From: Burkholderiales bacterium
GTDB taxonomy: Bacteria; Pseudomonadota; Gammaproteobacteria; Burkholderiales; Burkholderiaceae_C
Length of the DNA: 64,000 nucleotides
Reading direction: 5' to 3'
Assembly (NCBI GenBank): GCA_021414305.1
Contig: JAIOOS010000006.1
Location: 310,001 to 374,000 of the forward strand
Under the pieces are notes generated by a model. That model did no database searches and was not told the DNA's origin. It worked only from the letters and a program-made list of their open reading frames with translations. The translations under genes were made by a program, and so were the position numbers. Positions 34,366 to 43,152 of the stretch are shown one piece after another; position 1 is the stretch's first letter; every line of letters starts with the position of its first letter.

Positions 34366-36618
34366 TCATTCCATTGGTTGCCCAGTCACCAATTCCCGCA
34401 GTTGCTCCTCCTGAAGTGGTTTGTGCAGCAGCCGTAACCCACGCGCCTGAATCCCACGCAGCGTTGCGGGTGACGTGTCTCCGGTAATGATCGCTGCTTC
34501 CAACGCGTGCCCGAGCGCGGCACGCAACGCGTCAATCGCGTCAATTCCTGTCGCTCCTTGAGCGAGACGATGGTCGGCAAGTAGCAGATCGATGTTCGGC
34601 TGGTCACGGGCGCACTCAAGCGCTTCGTCGAGCGACGCTGCCGTCTGCACGTCGTGGCCCCAAACTTCGAGCAGGTGTTGCATTGCGGTTCGGATTGCTG
34701 GGTCGTCGTCGACTACCAGCACCTGGCGTGTTCGATGTGAAACCCTCGCCCGCGCCGCGTCCGACGGGATGGATGAGGTCAACAGCTCGGCTCGTGGCAG
34801 CAAGATCGAAAAGCACGACCCTCTCCCCGGCGACGATTCGACGTCGACCTCCCCGCCGAGCAACACCGCCGACCCCCGCACGATCGCCAACCCCAACCCC
34901 AACCCCTGCTCCCCATCCCTCGCCCCCTCCCCCACCTGATAGAACTCCTCGAAAATCCTCCCCCGCTGCTCCTCCGCAATCCCGATCCCCGTATCCAACA
35001 CCTGGATCTCCACCCGATCCCCCCGCCTCCGGCACCCCACCAGCACCTTCCCCTTCTCCGTATACCGCACCGCATTCGCCACCAGGTTCGAGACGATCCT
35101 CCCCAGCACCACCGCGTCGCTCTCCACCCACAACCGGCTCCGCACCACCTTCAGTTCCAGCCCCTTCGCCTGCGCCGGCCCGGCGAACGCGTTCTGCACC
35201 TGCGTCAGCACGTCCTGCACCGGCATCGGCACCAGCGTCACCTCCACCGCCCCCGCCTCCAGCCGCGAAACGTCGAGCAGCCCGTTCAGCAGCCGCCCCA
35301 GCCCCTCCATCGCCATCTGCAGGCGCGAGGCGATGTGCCCCACTTCCTCGCCGCTCAACTGCGGCTTCTTCGCCATCGCCCTCAGCGTCGCGATGAAAAG
35401 CCCCAGCGCCTGCGTCGGCTGTCGCAGGTCGTGGCTGGCCGCCGCCAGGAAATGGCTCTTCGCCCGGTTCGCTGCCTCGGCCCGGTCTTTCGCGATCTGC
35501 AGCTCCTCGCGGTTGCGCAGGCTCTGCAGGCGCCGCCTCATCAGCACCCAGGTGAACAGCGCCAGCGCCACGCTCGAGGCGCCGCCCACGATCGTCACGA
35601 GCTGGAGCTGGCTGATGGCAATGGGCGTGGCGAAGTTGGGCAGCGCCTGCGCCGTCACCATCCAGGTGTGGCCGCCCGCCTCCACCCTCTGCGCGGCCGT
35701 GAAGAGGCGCAGCGCCGATTCGCCGCCCACGCGGTCGACCCTCTCGCTCGTGTTGGTCGCGCTCTCGCCCTCCAGCTCGCTGCCGTCGAACACCTCGAGG
35801 GCGATGTTGTTGCTGCTGCGCTCGCCGCCCAGGCTGCTGCCGAGCAGGCCCTCCATGCTGAAGGCGGCGAAGATCCAGCCGACGATGTTGTCGCGCCGCT
35901 CCTGCACCGTGCCGAGCGGCGCGCCGTTGCGATACACCGGCCACACCATCCGGAACCCCGGCTGCACCTCGCGCGCGTCTTCGCCCGGCAGCGCGATCTT
36001 GTTCGAGACCGCCACGCCCGCCGTGTCTCGCGCCTGCTCGAGCGCGGGGCGGCGCGAGGGCTCGGCAAAGTAGTCGGAGCCGATGGTGCTGAGCTCGGCC
36101 GCCGAGGGCGGCGCGAAGAAGATCGCCGAGGTGTAGAGCGGCCGCTCGCCCTCGGGCCGAAGCGCGTAGGTCGGAAACCCTTCGGCGCGCACCGTGGCGA
36201 GGTGGCGCTCGAGCTGCCCTTGCGGCACCAGCACCGAGTAGCCCACGCCCTGCAGGCCCGGGTGCACCTCCATCTTCAGGTTGCGCACGAAGGTCTGGAA
36301 GTCGCTGCGCTCCACCTGGCGCGAAGAGGCGAAGAGGCCGCTCACCGCGCGCAGCACCTGCTCGTAGCCCTGCACCCGCTCGCGGAAGGTGTTCACCGCG
36401 TCGTGCACGCGCAGGTCGAAGTCTTCCTTCAGCACCCGCTCGATCTCGCGCCGCTCGCGCTGCCACACCGCGTACGAGACGGCGAGCGCGATCGCCAGCA
36501 CGAGCAGCGGCAGCAGCGCGCTGAGCACGCGCAGCCGCCTGAACGACGACGGCGCGCGCTCGCCGGGCGGCGCCAGCGCCTTCGGTCGTGCGCGGGAAGA
36601 TCGGGAAGCGGCGGCCAC
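34366..36618 (-). CDS. CHASE-domain hybrid sensor histidine kinase/response regulator
   Basis: The 750-residue membrane protein has TM1 near residues 28-50 (RLRVLSALLPLLVLAIALAV), a periplasmic CHASE domain (LQGVGYSVLVPQG, PLYTSAIFFAPP), and TM2 (VTIVGGASSVALALFTWVLM). The kinase core (AAASHDLRQPTQALGLF, RIVSNLVANAVRYTEKG, DTGIGI, GLGLGLAIV) and a C-terminal receiver (VLVVDDDPAI, LLLADHRLAQG, LLHKPLQ) follow. No ATG is available; GTG 36618, 18 bases after the upstream stop, is chosen. The receiver-coding part (34366 to about 34760) is lower in GC than the rest and next to the foreign cassette, while 34800-35330 is extremely G-rich on the coding strand. The binding-protein gene upstream suggests a sugar-responsive role. 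Confidence 0.88.
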   Translation of the reverse strand: MAAASRSSRARPKALAPPGERAPSSFRRLRVLSALLPLLVLAIALAVSYAVWQRERREIERVLKEDFDLRVHDAVNTFRERVQGYEQVLRAVSGLFASSRQVERSDFQTFVRNLKMEVHPGLQGVGYSVLVPQGQLERHLATVRAEGFPTYALRPEGERPLYTSAIFFAPPSAAELSTIGSDYFAEPSRRPALEQARDTAGVAVSNKIALPGEDAREVQPGFRMVWPVYRNGAPLGTVQERRDNIVGWIFAAFSMEGLLGSSLGGERSSNNIALEVFDGSELEGESATNTSERVDRVGGESALRLFTAAQRVEAGGHTWMVTAQALPNFATPIAISQLQLVTIVGGASSVALALFTWVLMRRRLQSLRNREELQIAKDRAEAANRAKSHFLAAASHDLRQPTQALGLFIATLRAMAKKPQLSGEEVGHIASRLQMAMEGLGRLLNGLLDVSRLEAGAVEVTLVPMPVQDVLTQVQNAFAGPAQAKGLELKVVRSRLWVESDAVVLGRIVSNLVANAVRYTEKGKVLVGCRRRGDRVEIQVLDTGIGIAEEQRGRIFEEFYQVGEGARDGEQGLGLGLAIVRGSAVLLGGEVDVESSPGRGSCFSILLPRAELLTSSIPSDAARARVSHRTRQVLVVDDDPAIRTAMQHLLEVWGHDVQTAASLDEALECARDQPNIDLLLADHRLAQGATGIDAIDALRAALGHALEAAIITGDTSPATLRGIQARGLRLLHKPLQEEQLRELVTGQPME

Positions 36619-36635
36619 CTCGCGGGTCGTCGACG

Positions 36636-37970
36636 TCAGCGCTGGTAGGGCAGCAAGATGCGCTCGGCATGCGCCTGCGCCTCGCCCAGCGCCTCTCGCG
36701 GCGACTTGGCGCCTTCGAGCGCGGCCACGAGCGCGCCGTTCAGCACCCGGGTGACGCGCTGGTTCTCGTGCGTGGAGAGCTCGGCCACGGCGTGGCGGAG
36801 CTGGTCGCGGGCCACGGTGGCGGCGGGGAACTCGGCCGCCTGCTTTTTCAGTAGCGGCGTGTCCCACGCCGCCTCGCGCACCGCGATGTAGCCCGACTCG
36901 CGGCCCCACTGCGCGGTGCGCTCGGGCGTCACCAGCCAGCGCGCGAGCTCGAGCGCGGCCTCGCGCTGCGCCTGCGGCCGCTTGGCGAACAGGTAGAGGT
37001 TGCCGCCGCCGGTGGGCGAGCCTCGGCGCAGCTTGGCCGGCAGCATGGCCGCGCCGAAGTCGAAGCCCAGCTCGGCCTTCAGCGCGCCGAGGTTGCCGCT
37101 GGTGGTCCAGATCATCGAGACCTTCTCGTCGCGAAAGTCCCGCGGCGTCGTGCCCCAGGCCACCACGCCCGGCGGGTGCACCTTGTGCACCCGGGCCAGG
37201 TCGATCCAGTACTGCAGCGCCTCCACCGCGGCCGGTTGCGCGAACTGCGTCTGCGTGCCGCTCGCGTTCATGAGCGTGGCGCCGTTGGTGGTGGTGAGGC
37301 CCTGGAACAGCCAGTACGGAAAGCCCGAGGAAGGAATCTGCACGCCCCAGCGCGTGGTGAGGCCGCTGCTGTTGTTGCTGCCGCTGTTGCCGCCTTCGCG
37401 CCGCGTGAGCCGCGTGGCGAAGCCCTGCATCTCCTGCCAGGTGGCGGGCGGCTTCTCGGGGTCGAGGCCCGATTCGCGGAAGTGCGCCTTGTTCCAGTAG
37501 AGCAGGATGGTCGAGCGCTGGAACGGAATGCCCCAGGTCTTGCCGCCGGCGCGGCTGTTCGCCATGAGCGCGGGGAAGAAGCCCTCCATCCACTTCGGAT
37601 CGAGGCGCGCGCCGGCGCTCACGTCGTCGAACGGCACGATGGCGTCGGCGTCGATCAGGGTGAACATGTCGGCGGCGAACAGCACCGCCAGGTCGGGCGG
37701 CGCGCCGCTCTTGTGGCCGGTGAGCGACTTGGCCAGCGCCTCCTGGTAGGTGCCGGCGTAGATCGGCCGCACGCGGATCTCGGGGTGCTCGCGCTCGAAG
37801 TCCTCGATCAGCCGGCCCAGCAGGGCGGTGACCGGGCCGCCCACCGCCACGGGGAAGTAGAAGCTGATCTCGACGTTGCGCGCCGGCTGCGCCACCAAGG
37901 GGCCGGTGGCGGCGAGGCCGGCCATCGCGGTGAGAAGTTTTCGGCGGGGTGGCGAGCTGGGGTCGGTCAC
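36636..37970 (-). CDS. Sugar/glycerol-3-phosphate-type ABC substrate-binding protein
   Basis: The 444-residue protein resembles UgpB-type extracellular solute-binding family 1. It starts at GTG 37970 with a Tat-like signal (PPRRKLLTAMAGLAATGPLVAQ). Family features include ISFYFPVAVGGPVTALLGRL, YAGTYQEALAKSLTGHKSG, PPDLAVLFAADMFTLIDADA and WGIPFQRSTILLYWNKAHF. No permease or ATPase genes are adjacent. Instead it precedes the CHASE hybrid kinase by 17 bases on the same strand, as in systems where a periplasmic binding protein presents ligand to a sensor kinase. Binding of glycerol-3-phosphate or a sugar is inferred from family. Confidence 0.88.
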   Translation of the reverse strand: MTDPSSPPRRKLLTAMAGLAATGPLVAQPARNVEISFYFPVAVGGPVTALLGRLIEDFEREHPEIRVRPIYAGTYQEALAKSLTGHKSGAPPDLAVLFAADMFTLIDADAIVPFDDVSAGARLDPKWMEGFFPALMANSRAGGKTWGIPFQRSTILLYWNKAHFRESGLDPEKPPATWQEMQGFATRLTRREGGNSGSNNSSGLTTRWGVQIPSSGFPYWLFQGLTTTNGATLMNASGTQTQFAQPAAVEALQYWIDLARVHKVHPPGVVAWGTTPRDFRDEKVSMIWTTSGNLGALKAELGFDFGAAMLPAKLRRGSPTGGGNLYLFAKRPQAQREAALELARWLVTPERTAQWGRESGYIAVREAAWDTPLLKKQAAEFPAATVARDQLRHAVAELSTHENQRVTRVLNGALVAALEGAKSPREALGEAQAHAERILLPYQR

Positions 37971-38070
37971 TGCGGCCTGGCGTTCGCTTGGCGGAGAAGA
38001 GCCGATCCTATCTTCGCGCCGTGGCGATTCGCGAGAGGGCCGCACGGCCGGGGCGCCTAATGCCAGGCCC

Positions 38071-38877
38071 ATGAACCCGATCGACATGCGCTCCCTTTCC
38101 GCCGCCGAGCGGCGCCGCCGGCGCGTTCGCGTGATGGCGCTGCGCGCGGCCGGCGGCTCGCTCGCCGCCATCGCCGCGCAGACCGGCTTGAGCCGCACCG
38201 GCGTCTTCGACATCTGCAAGCGCGTGGCGGCGCAGGGCGCGAAAGCGCTCGACGACGCGCCGCCCGCCGCGCGCGGCGGCCGCCTGGGCCCGGCCCGCGC
38301 GGCCGTGCTGCGCGCCCTGATCGCCGGGCACACGCCCGAGCAGCTCTCGCTCCCGGCCCGCCTCTGGACGCACGCGCTGGCGGCCCGGCTCATCGAGCAG
38401 CGCACCGGCCTCCGGCTTTCGGTGCGCAACACCGCGCTCACGCTGGCACGCTGGGGCTTCGTGCCGCCGCGGCCGCTGGCCAAGGCGCGCCTGCGCTCCC
38501 CGACCGCGGCCGCGCGCTGGCTGGCCGACGACTACCCGGCGGTGCTGGCCCGCGCCCGCAGCGAGGGCGCGGAGATCGGCTGGCTCGACGAGAGCCGGCT
38601 GCAGGAGCCGCCTCGCGGCGAGGCCCGCACGGTGTTCTCCACGGTCGACAACCGGGGCCGGATGCGCTGGTCCACCTTCGCCGGCAGCCTCGACGCCGCC
38701 ACCTTCATCGAGCTCCTGCGCCGCCGCCTGCACCAGGCCGACCGCAAGATCGTGCTGATCCTCGACCCCCTGCGCGTGCACCGGAGCGCGCGGGTGCGCG
38801 CCTGGCTCGGCGAGCACGAAGACGAGATCGAGCTCGTGCACCTTCCGGGCCGGGCCGACCGGTCGTTTCCCGGCTAG
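38071..38877 (+). CDS. IS630-like transposase homologue, C-terminally incomplete
   Basis: The 268-residue protein has the N-terminal HTH of IS630-type transposases (MALRAAGGSLAAIAAQTGLS, RTGVFDICKRV), a second winged-helix part (GFVPPRPLAKARLRSPTAAA) and the RNase H-like domain. EIGWLDESRLQEPP supplies the first Asp and KIVLILDPLRVHRS the second (usually LDNxxxH). The third catalytic Glu, normally after LPPYSPxLNPIE, is missing: the protein ends HLPGRADRSFPG. No terminal inverted repeats or TA duplications were noticed. GC and codon use match the chromosome, so it may be an old remnant or a domesticated DNA-binding protein. Confidence 0.75.
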   Translation: MNPIDMRSLSAAERRRRRVRVMALRAAGGSLAAIAAQTGLSRTGVFDICKRVAAQGAKALDDAPPAARGGRLGPARAAVLRALIAGHTPEQLSLPARLWTHALAARLIEQRTGLRLSVRNTALTLARWGFVPPRPLAKARLRSPTAAARWLADDYPAVLARARSEGAEIGWLDESRLQEPPRGEARTVFSTVDNRGRMRWSTFAGSLDAATFIELLRRRLHQADRKIVLILDPLRVHRSARVRAWLGEHEDEIELVHLPGRADRSFPG

Positions 38878-39070
38878 GCCTTTCCCCGCTCGCCGGGCCG
38901 CGCCGGCGGGCTGCGGCGCCCGCCGTTCAAGTTGCGGCCTACCGCCTGCGCCGCGCTTTGCGCCGGTTCTCGACCGAACGCATTTCGCGCCCTGCGTTGC
39001 AATGCCCCACGACCCGGCGCGCGACGACCGGCTTGCGGAAGACATGCGGAACTCAATCGGACACGGGAAC

Positions 39071-41455
39071 ATGAAGATCGAAATGCGCGGGATCGCGGCA
39101 CTGGCCGTCACGGCCCTTCTCACCGCCTGCGGTGGCGGCGGCAGCGGCGCGCCGGCGAGCGGCCTGCACGGCGCGCGAGCGCTGGCGAGCCTCGAGCCCG
39201 CGGGCGCGCACTGCCCCGCCGGCGGGGCGCGCATCGACGCCGGCATCGATCTCGACGGCAACGGCTTGCTCGACGCCAGCGAGATCGTCAGCACCCAGTA
39301 CGTCTGCGATGGCGCTCCCGGCGCCGCCGGCGCGATGGGCGCGGCCGGCGCCAACGGCCTCACCGGCCTGGCCGGCGCTCCGGGCGCCACCGGCCCGAGC
39401 GGCCTGACGGCCCTGGTGCAGCTCACCTCCGAAGCCGCCGGCGCGCACTGCGCGAACGGCGGCACCAAGGTGAGCGCCGGCGCCGACGTCAACGCCAACG
39501 GCGCGCTCGACGCGGCCGAGGCCACGTCGATCGCCTATGTCTGCGACGCCGCCACGGGCGCCGCCGGTACGAACGGCACGAATGGCACGAACGGCGCCAC
39601 AGGCGCCACAGGCGCCACAGGCGCGACAGGCGCCACGGGCGCCACGGGCGCGAACGGCGCCGATGGCCGCGACGTGCTCATGAGCATCGCCGCTGCCGGC
39701 GCGAGCGTGGCCTGCCCGGCGGGCGGCAGCACCATCCGCTCGGGCCTCGACAGCAACCGCAACGGCACCCTCGATGTCGGCGAAGTCAGCGCGACCACCC
39801 TCGTCTGCAACGGCGGCAACGGCGCCGCGGGCAGCGACGGCATCGGCAGCCTGATCGCGGTGGTGCCCGAGGCCCCCGGCGTGCTGCATTGCGCCGCCGG
39901 CGGCAGCCGCATCACCTCGGGACCCGACACCAACGGCAACGGCACCCTCGACTCCGCCGAGGTCGCTTCCACCGCGTACGTATGCAACGGCGCCACCGGC
40001 GCCACCGGCGCGGCCGGCACCAACGGCACGAACGGAACCACCGGCACGGCCGGCAGCAACGGCAGCAACGGCAGCAACGGCTTCACCACGCTGGCGCTGA
40101 GCGGCCCCGAGTCCGCGGGCAGCCACTGCGCCGCGGGCGGCGTCAGGATCATCTCCGGGGTCGACACCAACCGCGACGGCTTTCTCGACGATCCCGCCGA
40201 GGTCACCGCGACGAGCTACGCGTGCAACGGCTTCGGCGCCTGGGTCGAGATGTCCGGCGGCTTCATGGCGGCGCAGCCCAACACCGGCTACGTGGCCACC
40301 CAGGTCACGACGCAGGCGACGATCGTCCTGCCGGTCAGCCCGAACGTGGGCGACGTGACCCGCGTGTCCGGCGCCGGCAGCGGCGGCTGGCGGATCGCGC
40401 AGCACGCGAACCAGTCCATCGTCACCACCCACCTCGACGTCGCGACGGTCGCCCGGGAGTGGACCGACCGACAGTTCAACGACAACTACCATGCCGTGGC
40501 CTCTTCGGCCGACGGCAATCGACTGATCGCCGCGGCGTACAACGCCGAACTCCTCACCTCGCCCGATGCCGGTCGCAGCTGGCACTTCACCGGCCTGCTG
40601 CGGGGCTGGACCGGCGTGGCCTCCTCGGCCGACGGCAGCCGCCTCGTCGCCGTGGGCTACAGCGTGCCGATCTGGACTTCTTCCGATTACGGCGCCACCT
40701 GGGTGGATCGAGGGAACAGCGCCGGCTGGCAGGCGGTGGCCTCCTCGGCCGACGGGCGGGTGCTCGCGGCAGCGGGGAACGGGCAGATCCAAGTCTCGCT
40801 GGACCAGGGGCTGACCTGGACGGCCCACGGCGCCTCCAAGCACTGGATCACAGTCGCCGTCTCGGCCGACGGCAGCCGCATGGTCGCGGCCGAGTACGGC
40901 GGAACGGTCGATGTCTCCAGCGACTTCGGCGTCTCCTGGACCGCGGGCCAGGTCGGCGCCGCCTGGCGCTCGGTGGCGTCGTCGGCCGACGGTCGAAGGC
41001 TCGTGGCGGTCGGCGAATACATGCCGATCTACACCTCCGAGGACTTCGGCGTCACCTGGACGACCCGCGATGTCTCCCGCTACTGGACCGGGGTCGCCTC
41101 GTCGGCCGACGGCAACCGCCTCACGGCCGCCGCCGGCTACGACCAGAACGCGGCGGTCTCCACCTACGAGTACATCTACACCTCGAGCGACCAGGGGCTG
41201 ACGTGGACCCCGCACAACCAGGCCGACACCTGGATCGCGGTGGCCACCTCGGCCGACGGCACCCGCCTGGCGGCAGTGGCGACCTTCGGCTTCCAGGGCA
41301 TATCGACTTCCTCGCCCTCGCGCGTCGGCGCCACCACCCCCGGGACCAGCGGCGGAATCGTCGGCCGGCAGTATCAGGCGATCGAGCTGCAGTACATAGG
41401 CAACGACCAGTTCATGGTGCTCGACGCCATCGGCACGGGGTTCGACGTGCAGTGA
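39071..41455 (+). CDS. Repetitive surface lipoprotein: DUF7151-like, collagen-like and BNR-like repeats
   Basis: The 794-residue protein has a lipoprotein signal (IAALAVTALLTACGGGG). Residues about 35-390 hold five copies of a motif with HC-x2-GG, an Asn/Asp-Gly calcium-like loop (DTNGNGTLD) and a closing YVCNG, resembling DUF7151. Collagen-like Gly-x-Thr triplets (GATGATGATG, GTNGTNGTNG) alternate with them. Residues about 470-740 contain seven 40-residue repeats (VASSADGNRL, then YTSSDFGVTW) like BNR/sialidase-type propeller blades. The protein is probably surface-exposed on the outer membrane and may bind or adhere. ATG 39071 gives the lipobox; the frame is open further upstream to 39002. 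Confidence 0.85.
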   Translation: MKIEMRGIAALAVTALLTACGGGGSGAPASGLHGARALASLEPAGAHCPAGGARIDAGIDLDGNGLLDASEIVSTQYVCDGAPGAAGAMGAAGANGLTGLAGAPGATGPSGLTALVQLTSEAAGAHCANGGTKVSAGADVNANGALDAAEATSIAYVCDAATGAAGTNGTNGTNGATGATGATGATGATGATGANGADGRDVLMSIAAAGASVACPAGGSTIRSGLDSNRNGTLDVGEVSATTLVCNGGNGAAGSDGIGSLIAVVPEAPGVLHCAAGGSRITSGPDTNGNGTLDSAEVASTAYVCNGATGATGAAGTNGTNGTTGTAGSNGSNGSNGFTTLALSGPESAGSHCAAGGVRIISGVDTNRDGFLDDPAEVTATSYACNGFGAWVEMSGGFMAAQPNTGYVATQVTTQATIVLPVSPNVGDVTRVSGAGSGGWRIAQHANQSIVTTHLDVATVAREWTDRQFNDNYHAVASSADGNRLIAAAYNAELLTSPDAGRSWHFTGLLRGWTGVASSADGSRLVAVGYSVPIWTSSDYGATWVDRGNSAGWQAVASSADGRVLAAAGNGQIQVSLDQGLTWTAHGASKHWITVAVSADGSRMVAAEYGGTVDVSSDFGVSWTAGQVGAAWRSVASSADGRRLVAVGEYMPIYTSEDFGVTWTTRDVSRYWTGVASSADGNRLTAAAGYDQNAAVSTYEYIYTSSDQGLTWTPHNQADTWIAVATSADGTRLAAVATFGFQGISTSSPSRVGATTPGTSGGIVGRQYQAIELQYIGNDQFMVLDAIGTGFDVQ
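39571..39663 (+). repeat. 9-base tandem repeat coding collagen-like triplets
   Basis: Near-perfect 9-base units of the form GGCGCCACA and GGCACGAAC run through the gene, encoding Gly-Ala-Thr and Gly-Thr-Asn. Such tracts are prone to slippage and could vary in length between strains in steps of three residues without frameshift. Confidence 0.8.
40496..41262 (+). repeat. Seven BNR-like repeats of about 120 bases
   Basis: A core that reads GCCTC-TCGGCCGACGGC recurs at about 40500, 40620, 40740, 40860, 40980, 41100 and 41245, each followed by a Ser/Thr-Ser-x-D-x-G-x-x-W motif about 25 residues later. The spacing of about 40 residues fits beta-propeller blades. It is part of the lipoprotein gene, not an intergenic array. 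Confidence 0.8.
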
Positions 41456-41544
41456 CGACGATGCTCTCGCCGCGGGCCCCCTGAAGGGCGGGCCGTGGTC
41501 GAGGGTTGCCGAGCGTTGCCCGGGCGCCGCCCGCTCGGGAAGAA

Positions 41545-41572
41545 TCCTCCTGACCGACAAGGATCAGGAGGA
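41545..41572 (+). promoter_or_regulatory. Perfect hairpin that sequesters the ribosome-binding site of the next gene
   Basis: TCCTCCTGA (41545-41553) and TCAGGAGGA (41564-41572) are an exact 9-base inverted repeat with a 10-base loop. The right arm contains the strong Shine-Dalgarno AGGAGG four bases before ATG 41576. In the mRNA the arm would be paired, so translation would need melting or remodelling of the stem. This could be an RNA thermometer, a ligand- or protein-controlled switch, or a coincidence. Confidence 0.6.
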
Positions 41573-41575
41573 CCG

Positions 41576-42379
41576 ATGCGACGCATTCTTCTCGCGCTTG
41601 CCATTCCCGTCATGCTGGCCGCGGCGCCGGCGCGGGCGCTGGAGCCGTTCAAGATCTACGACCGGTTCGGCGACAAGACCATCGACCAGGACCGCTGGCT
41701 CGACGGCGAGAAGGTTCGCGTCATCAAGGGCGGCCAGATGCAGCTCATGCAGCGCAGCTATGGCCAGACCATCTCCGACTTCGGTGTCACGCCGACGAAC
41801 TGGCACACCAACGTGTCAATCCCCGGGTGGGTCACGTCGCTCAAGGCCCGAATCACAGTGTCGGCGCTGGAAACCACTTCCTGCCCCACCAACACGACGC
41901 CAGGCGACGCGCGCGCCCGAATCCTGGCGTCTCTTTTCAACGCCTACATTCCGCTCACGGGCTCGCAGCTCAACGATGTTCTGGCGCAGGTGCGGCTCTA
42001 CCGCGCCTCGAGCAGCACCGACCCGGCCGGTCTGCTGCAGGTCCAGGGCATCCTCTACATCTGCACGTCGACCGACTGCAACAGCGCCACGACGATAGGC
42101 AACGTGGTCGATCTCGGCACGGTCATGGTCGGCACGCCGACCACGGTGTCGCTGCAATGGGACAGGCCGGGCAAGACTGTCTACTTCTCGCGCGAAGGCG
42201 GCCCCACGGGCACCGTCGCCTATGCCGAAAGCGACGTCCAGGCGCCCAGCTTCCTGTTCAAGCAGCTTTCGACACGGGTGGTCGCGCCGAACTGCATGTC
42301 GGCACCGCGGGTCAGCGGCATGGTCGACGCCTTGTTCGACAACGTATCGGTCAATCAGTCGGCCGCGGCGATACCCTAG
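41576..42379 (+). CDS. Secreted protein of unknown function
   Basis: The 267-residue product has a signal peptide (MRRILLALAIPVMLAAAPARA) and a mature part rich in beta strands (FKIYDRFGDKTIDQDRWLDG, VRVIKGGQMQLMQRSYG, KTVYFSREGGPTGTVAY). It may be a lectin- or concanavalin-like jelly-roll, but I cannot assign a family. It contains four cysteines, consistent with disulfides after export (CPTNTT, YICTSTDC, APNC). ATG 41576 follows a strong AGGAGG embedded in the hairpin at 41545-41572. No operon partner is evident: the downstream regulator gene begins 57 bases later. Confidence 0.75.
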   Translation: MRRILLALAIPVMLAAAPARALEPFKIYDRFGDKTIDQDRWLDGEKVRVIKGGQMQLMQRSYGQTISDFGVTPTNWHTNVSIPGWVTSLKARITVSALETTSCPTNTTPGDARARILASLFNAYIPLTGSQLNDVLAQVRLYRASSSTDPAGLLQVQGILYICTSTDCNSATTIGNVVDLGTVMVGTPTTVSLQWDRPGKTVYFSREGGPTGTVAYAESDVQAPSFLFKQLSTRVVAPNCMSAPRVSGMVDALFDNVSVNQSAAAIP

Positions 42380-42435
42380 CAGCGCGCCCGGCGCGGCAGG
42401 CTGGCCGCGCCTTCCAGGTCCGTTGCGCACCTTCC

Positions 42436-43086
42436 ATGACAGCCCCGCCCACCACGATCGTCATCGCCGACGACCACATGCTCGTGCGCGAGGGCCTGAA
42501 GATGCTGCTCTCGGCCGAGCCCGACCTGCGGGTCGTGGCCGACACCGGCAACGGCGCGGCGGTGGAAGCGCTGGTGCGCGAGCTCGCGCCCACGCTGCTG
42601 GTGCTCGACCTCGAGCTGCCGGGCAAGAGCGGCATCGAGATCGCCGCGGCGATCAAGGCCGACGCCTCGCTCGCCTGCAAGGTGCTGGTGCTCACCGGCA
42701 ACCTCAGGGCCGAGACGGTCGCCCGCGCCCTGGCCGCGGGCGCCGACGGCTACGTGGTGAAGAGCGAAGACGCCGCCGAGCTGCTGACGGCCGTGCGCAC
42801 CGTGCTCGCCGGCCAGGGCTACGTGAGCAGGCAGATCGCCGGCGCCTTCGCCGCCGGAGCCGGGGCCGCGCCGGGCGCCGCCGCCGCGCCGATCACGCCG
42901 CGCGAGCGCGAGGTGCTCTCGCTGGTGGCGCGCGGCTACGGCAACAACGACATCGCCGGCCTGATGGGCATCAGCGTGCTCACCGTGCGCACCCACCGCC
43001 AGCGACTGATGGAAAAGCTTGGCCTGCGCAACGCCGCCGAGATCACCGCCTACGCGGTCAAGCTCGGGCTGTACGACCCGACCTGA
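42436..43086 (+). CDS. LuxR/NarL-type response regulator
   Basis: The 216-residue product has a receiver (VIADDHMLVREGLKMLL, LLVLDLELPGKSGIE with the phosphoacceptor Asp, VLVLTGN, VKSEDAAELL) and a LuxR HTH (ITPREREVLSLVARGYGNND, ISVLTVRTHRQRLMEKLGL). ATG 42436 is the start that gives the receiver at the N-terminus. No histidine kinase gene is adjacent; the nearest lie more than 5 kb away (the CHASE kinase at 34366). It could therefore be an orphan regulator, or serve one of the kinases in this window. Confidence 0.9.
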   Translation: MTAPPTTIVIADDHMLVREGLKMLLSAEPDLRVVADTGNGAAVEALVRELAPTLLVLDLELPGKSGIEIAAAIKADASLACKVLVLTGNLRAETVARALAAGADGYVVKSEDAAELLTAVRTVLAGQGYVSRQIAGAFAAGAGAAPGAAAAPITPREREVLSLVARGYGNNDIAGLMGISVLTVRTHRQRLMEKLGLRNAAEITAYAVKLGLYDPT

Positions 43087-43152
43087 CGGGCGCAGCAGCG
43101 GCTCCGGCGCCGGCGACTGGCCGCGCCGCCAGAACTTTCGAGCCGGCCCGTG

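Noticed and set aside
39571-39663. CRISPR-like array
   Set aside because: The units are only 9 bases, have no spacers, and are in frame in a coding sequence encoding collagen-like triplets.
39053-41560. Minus-strand open frame opposite the repetitive lipoprotein
   Set aside because: It is a mirror of the repeats; there is no signal or domain, whereas the plus strand has a lipobox and recognisable repeats.
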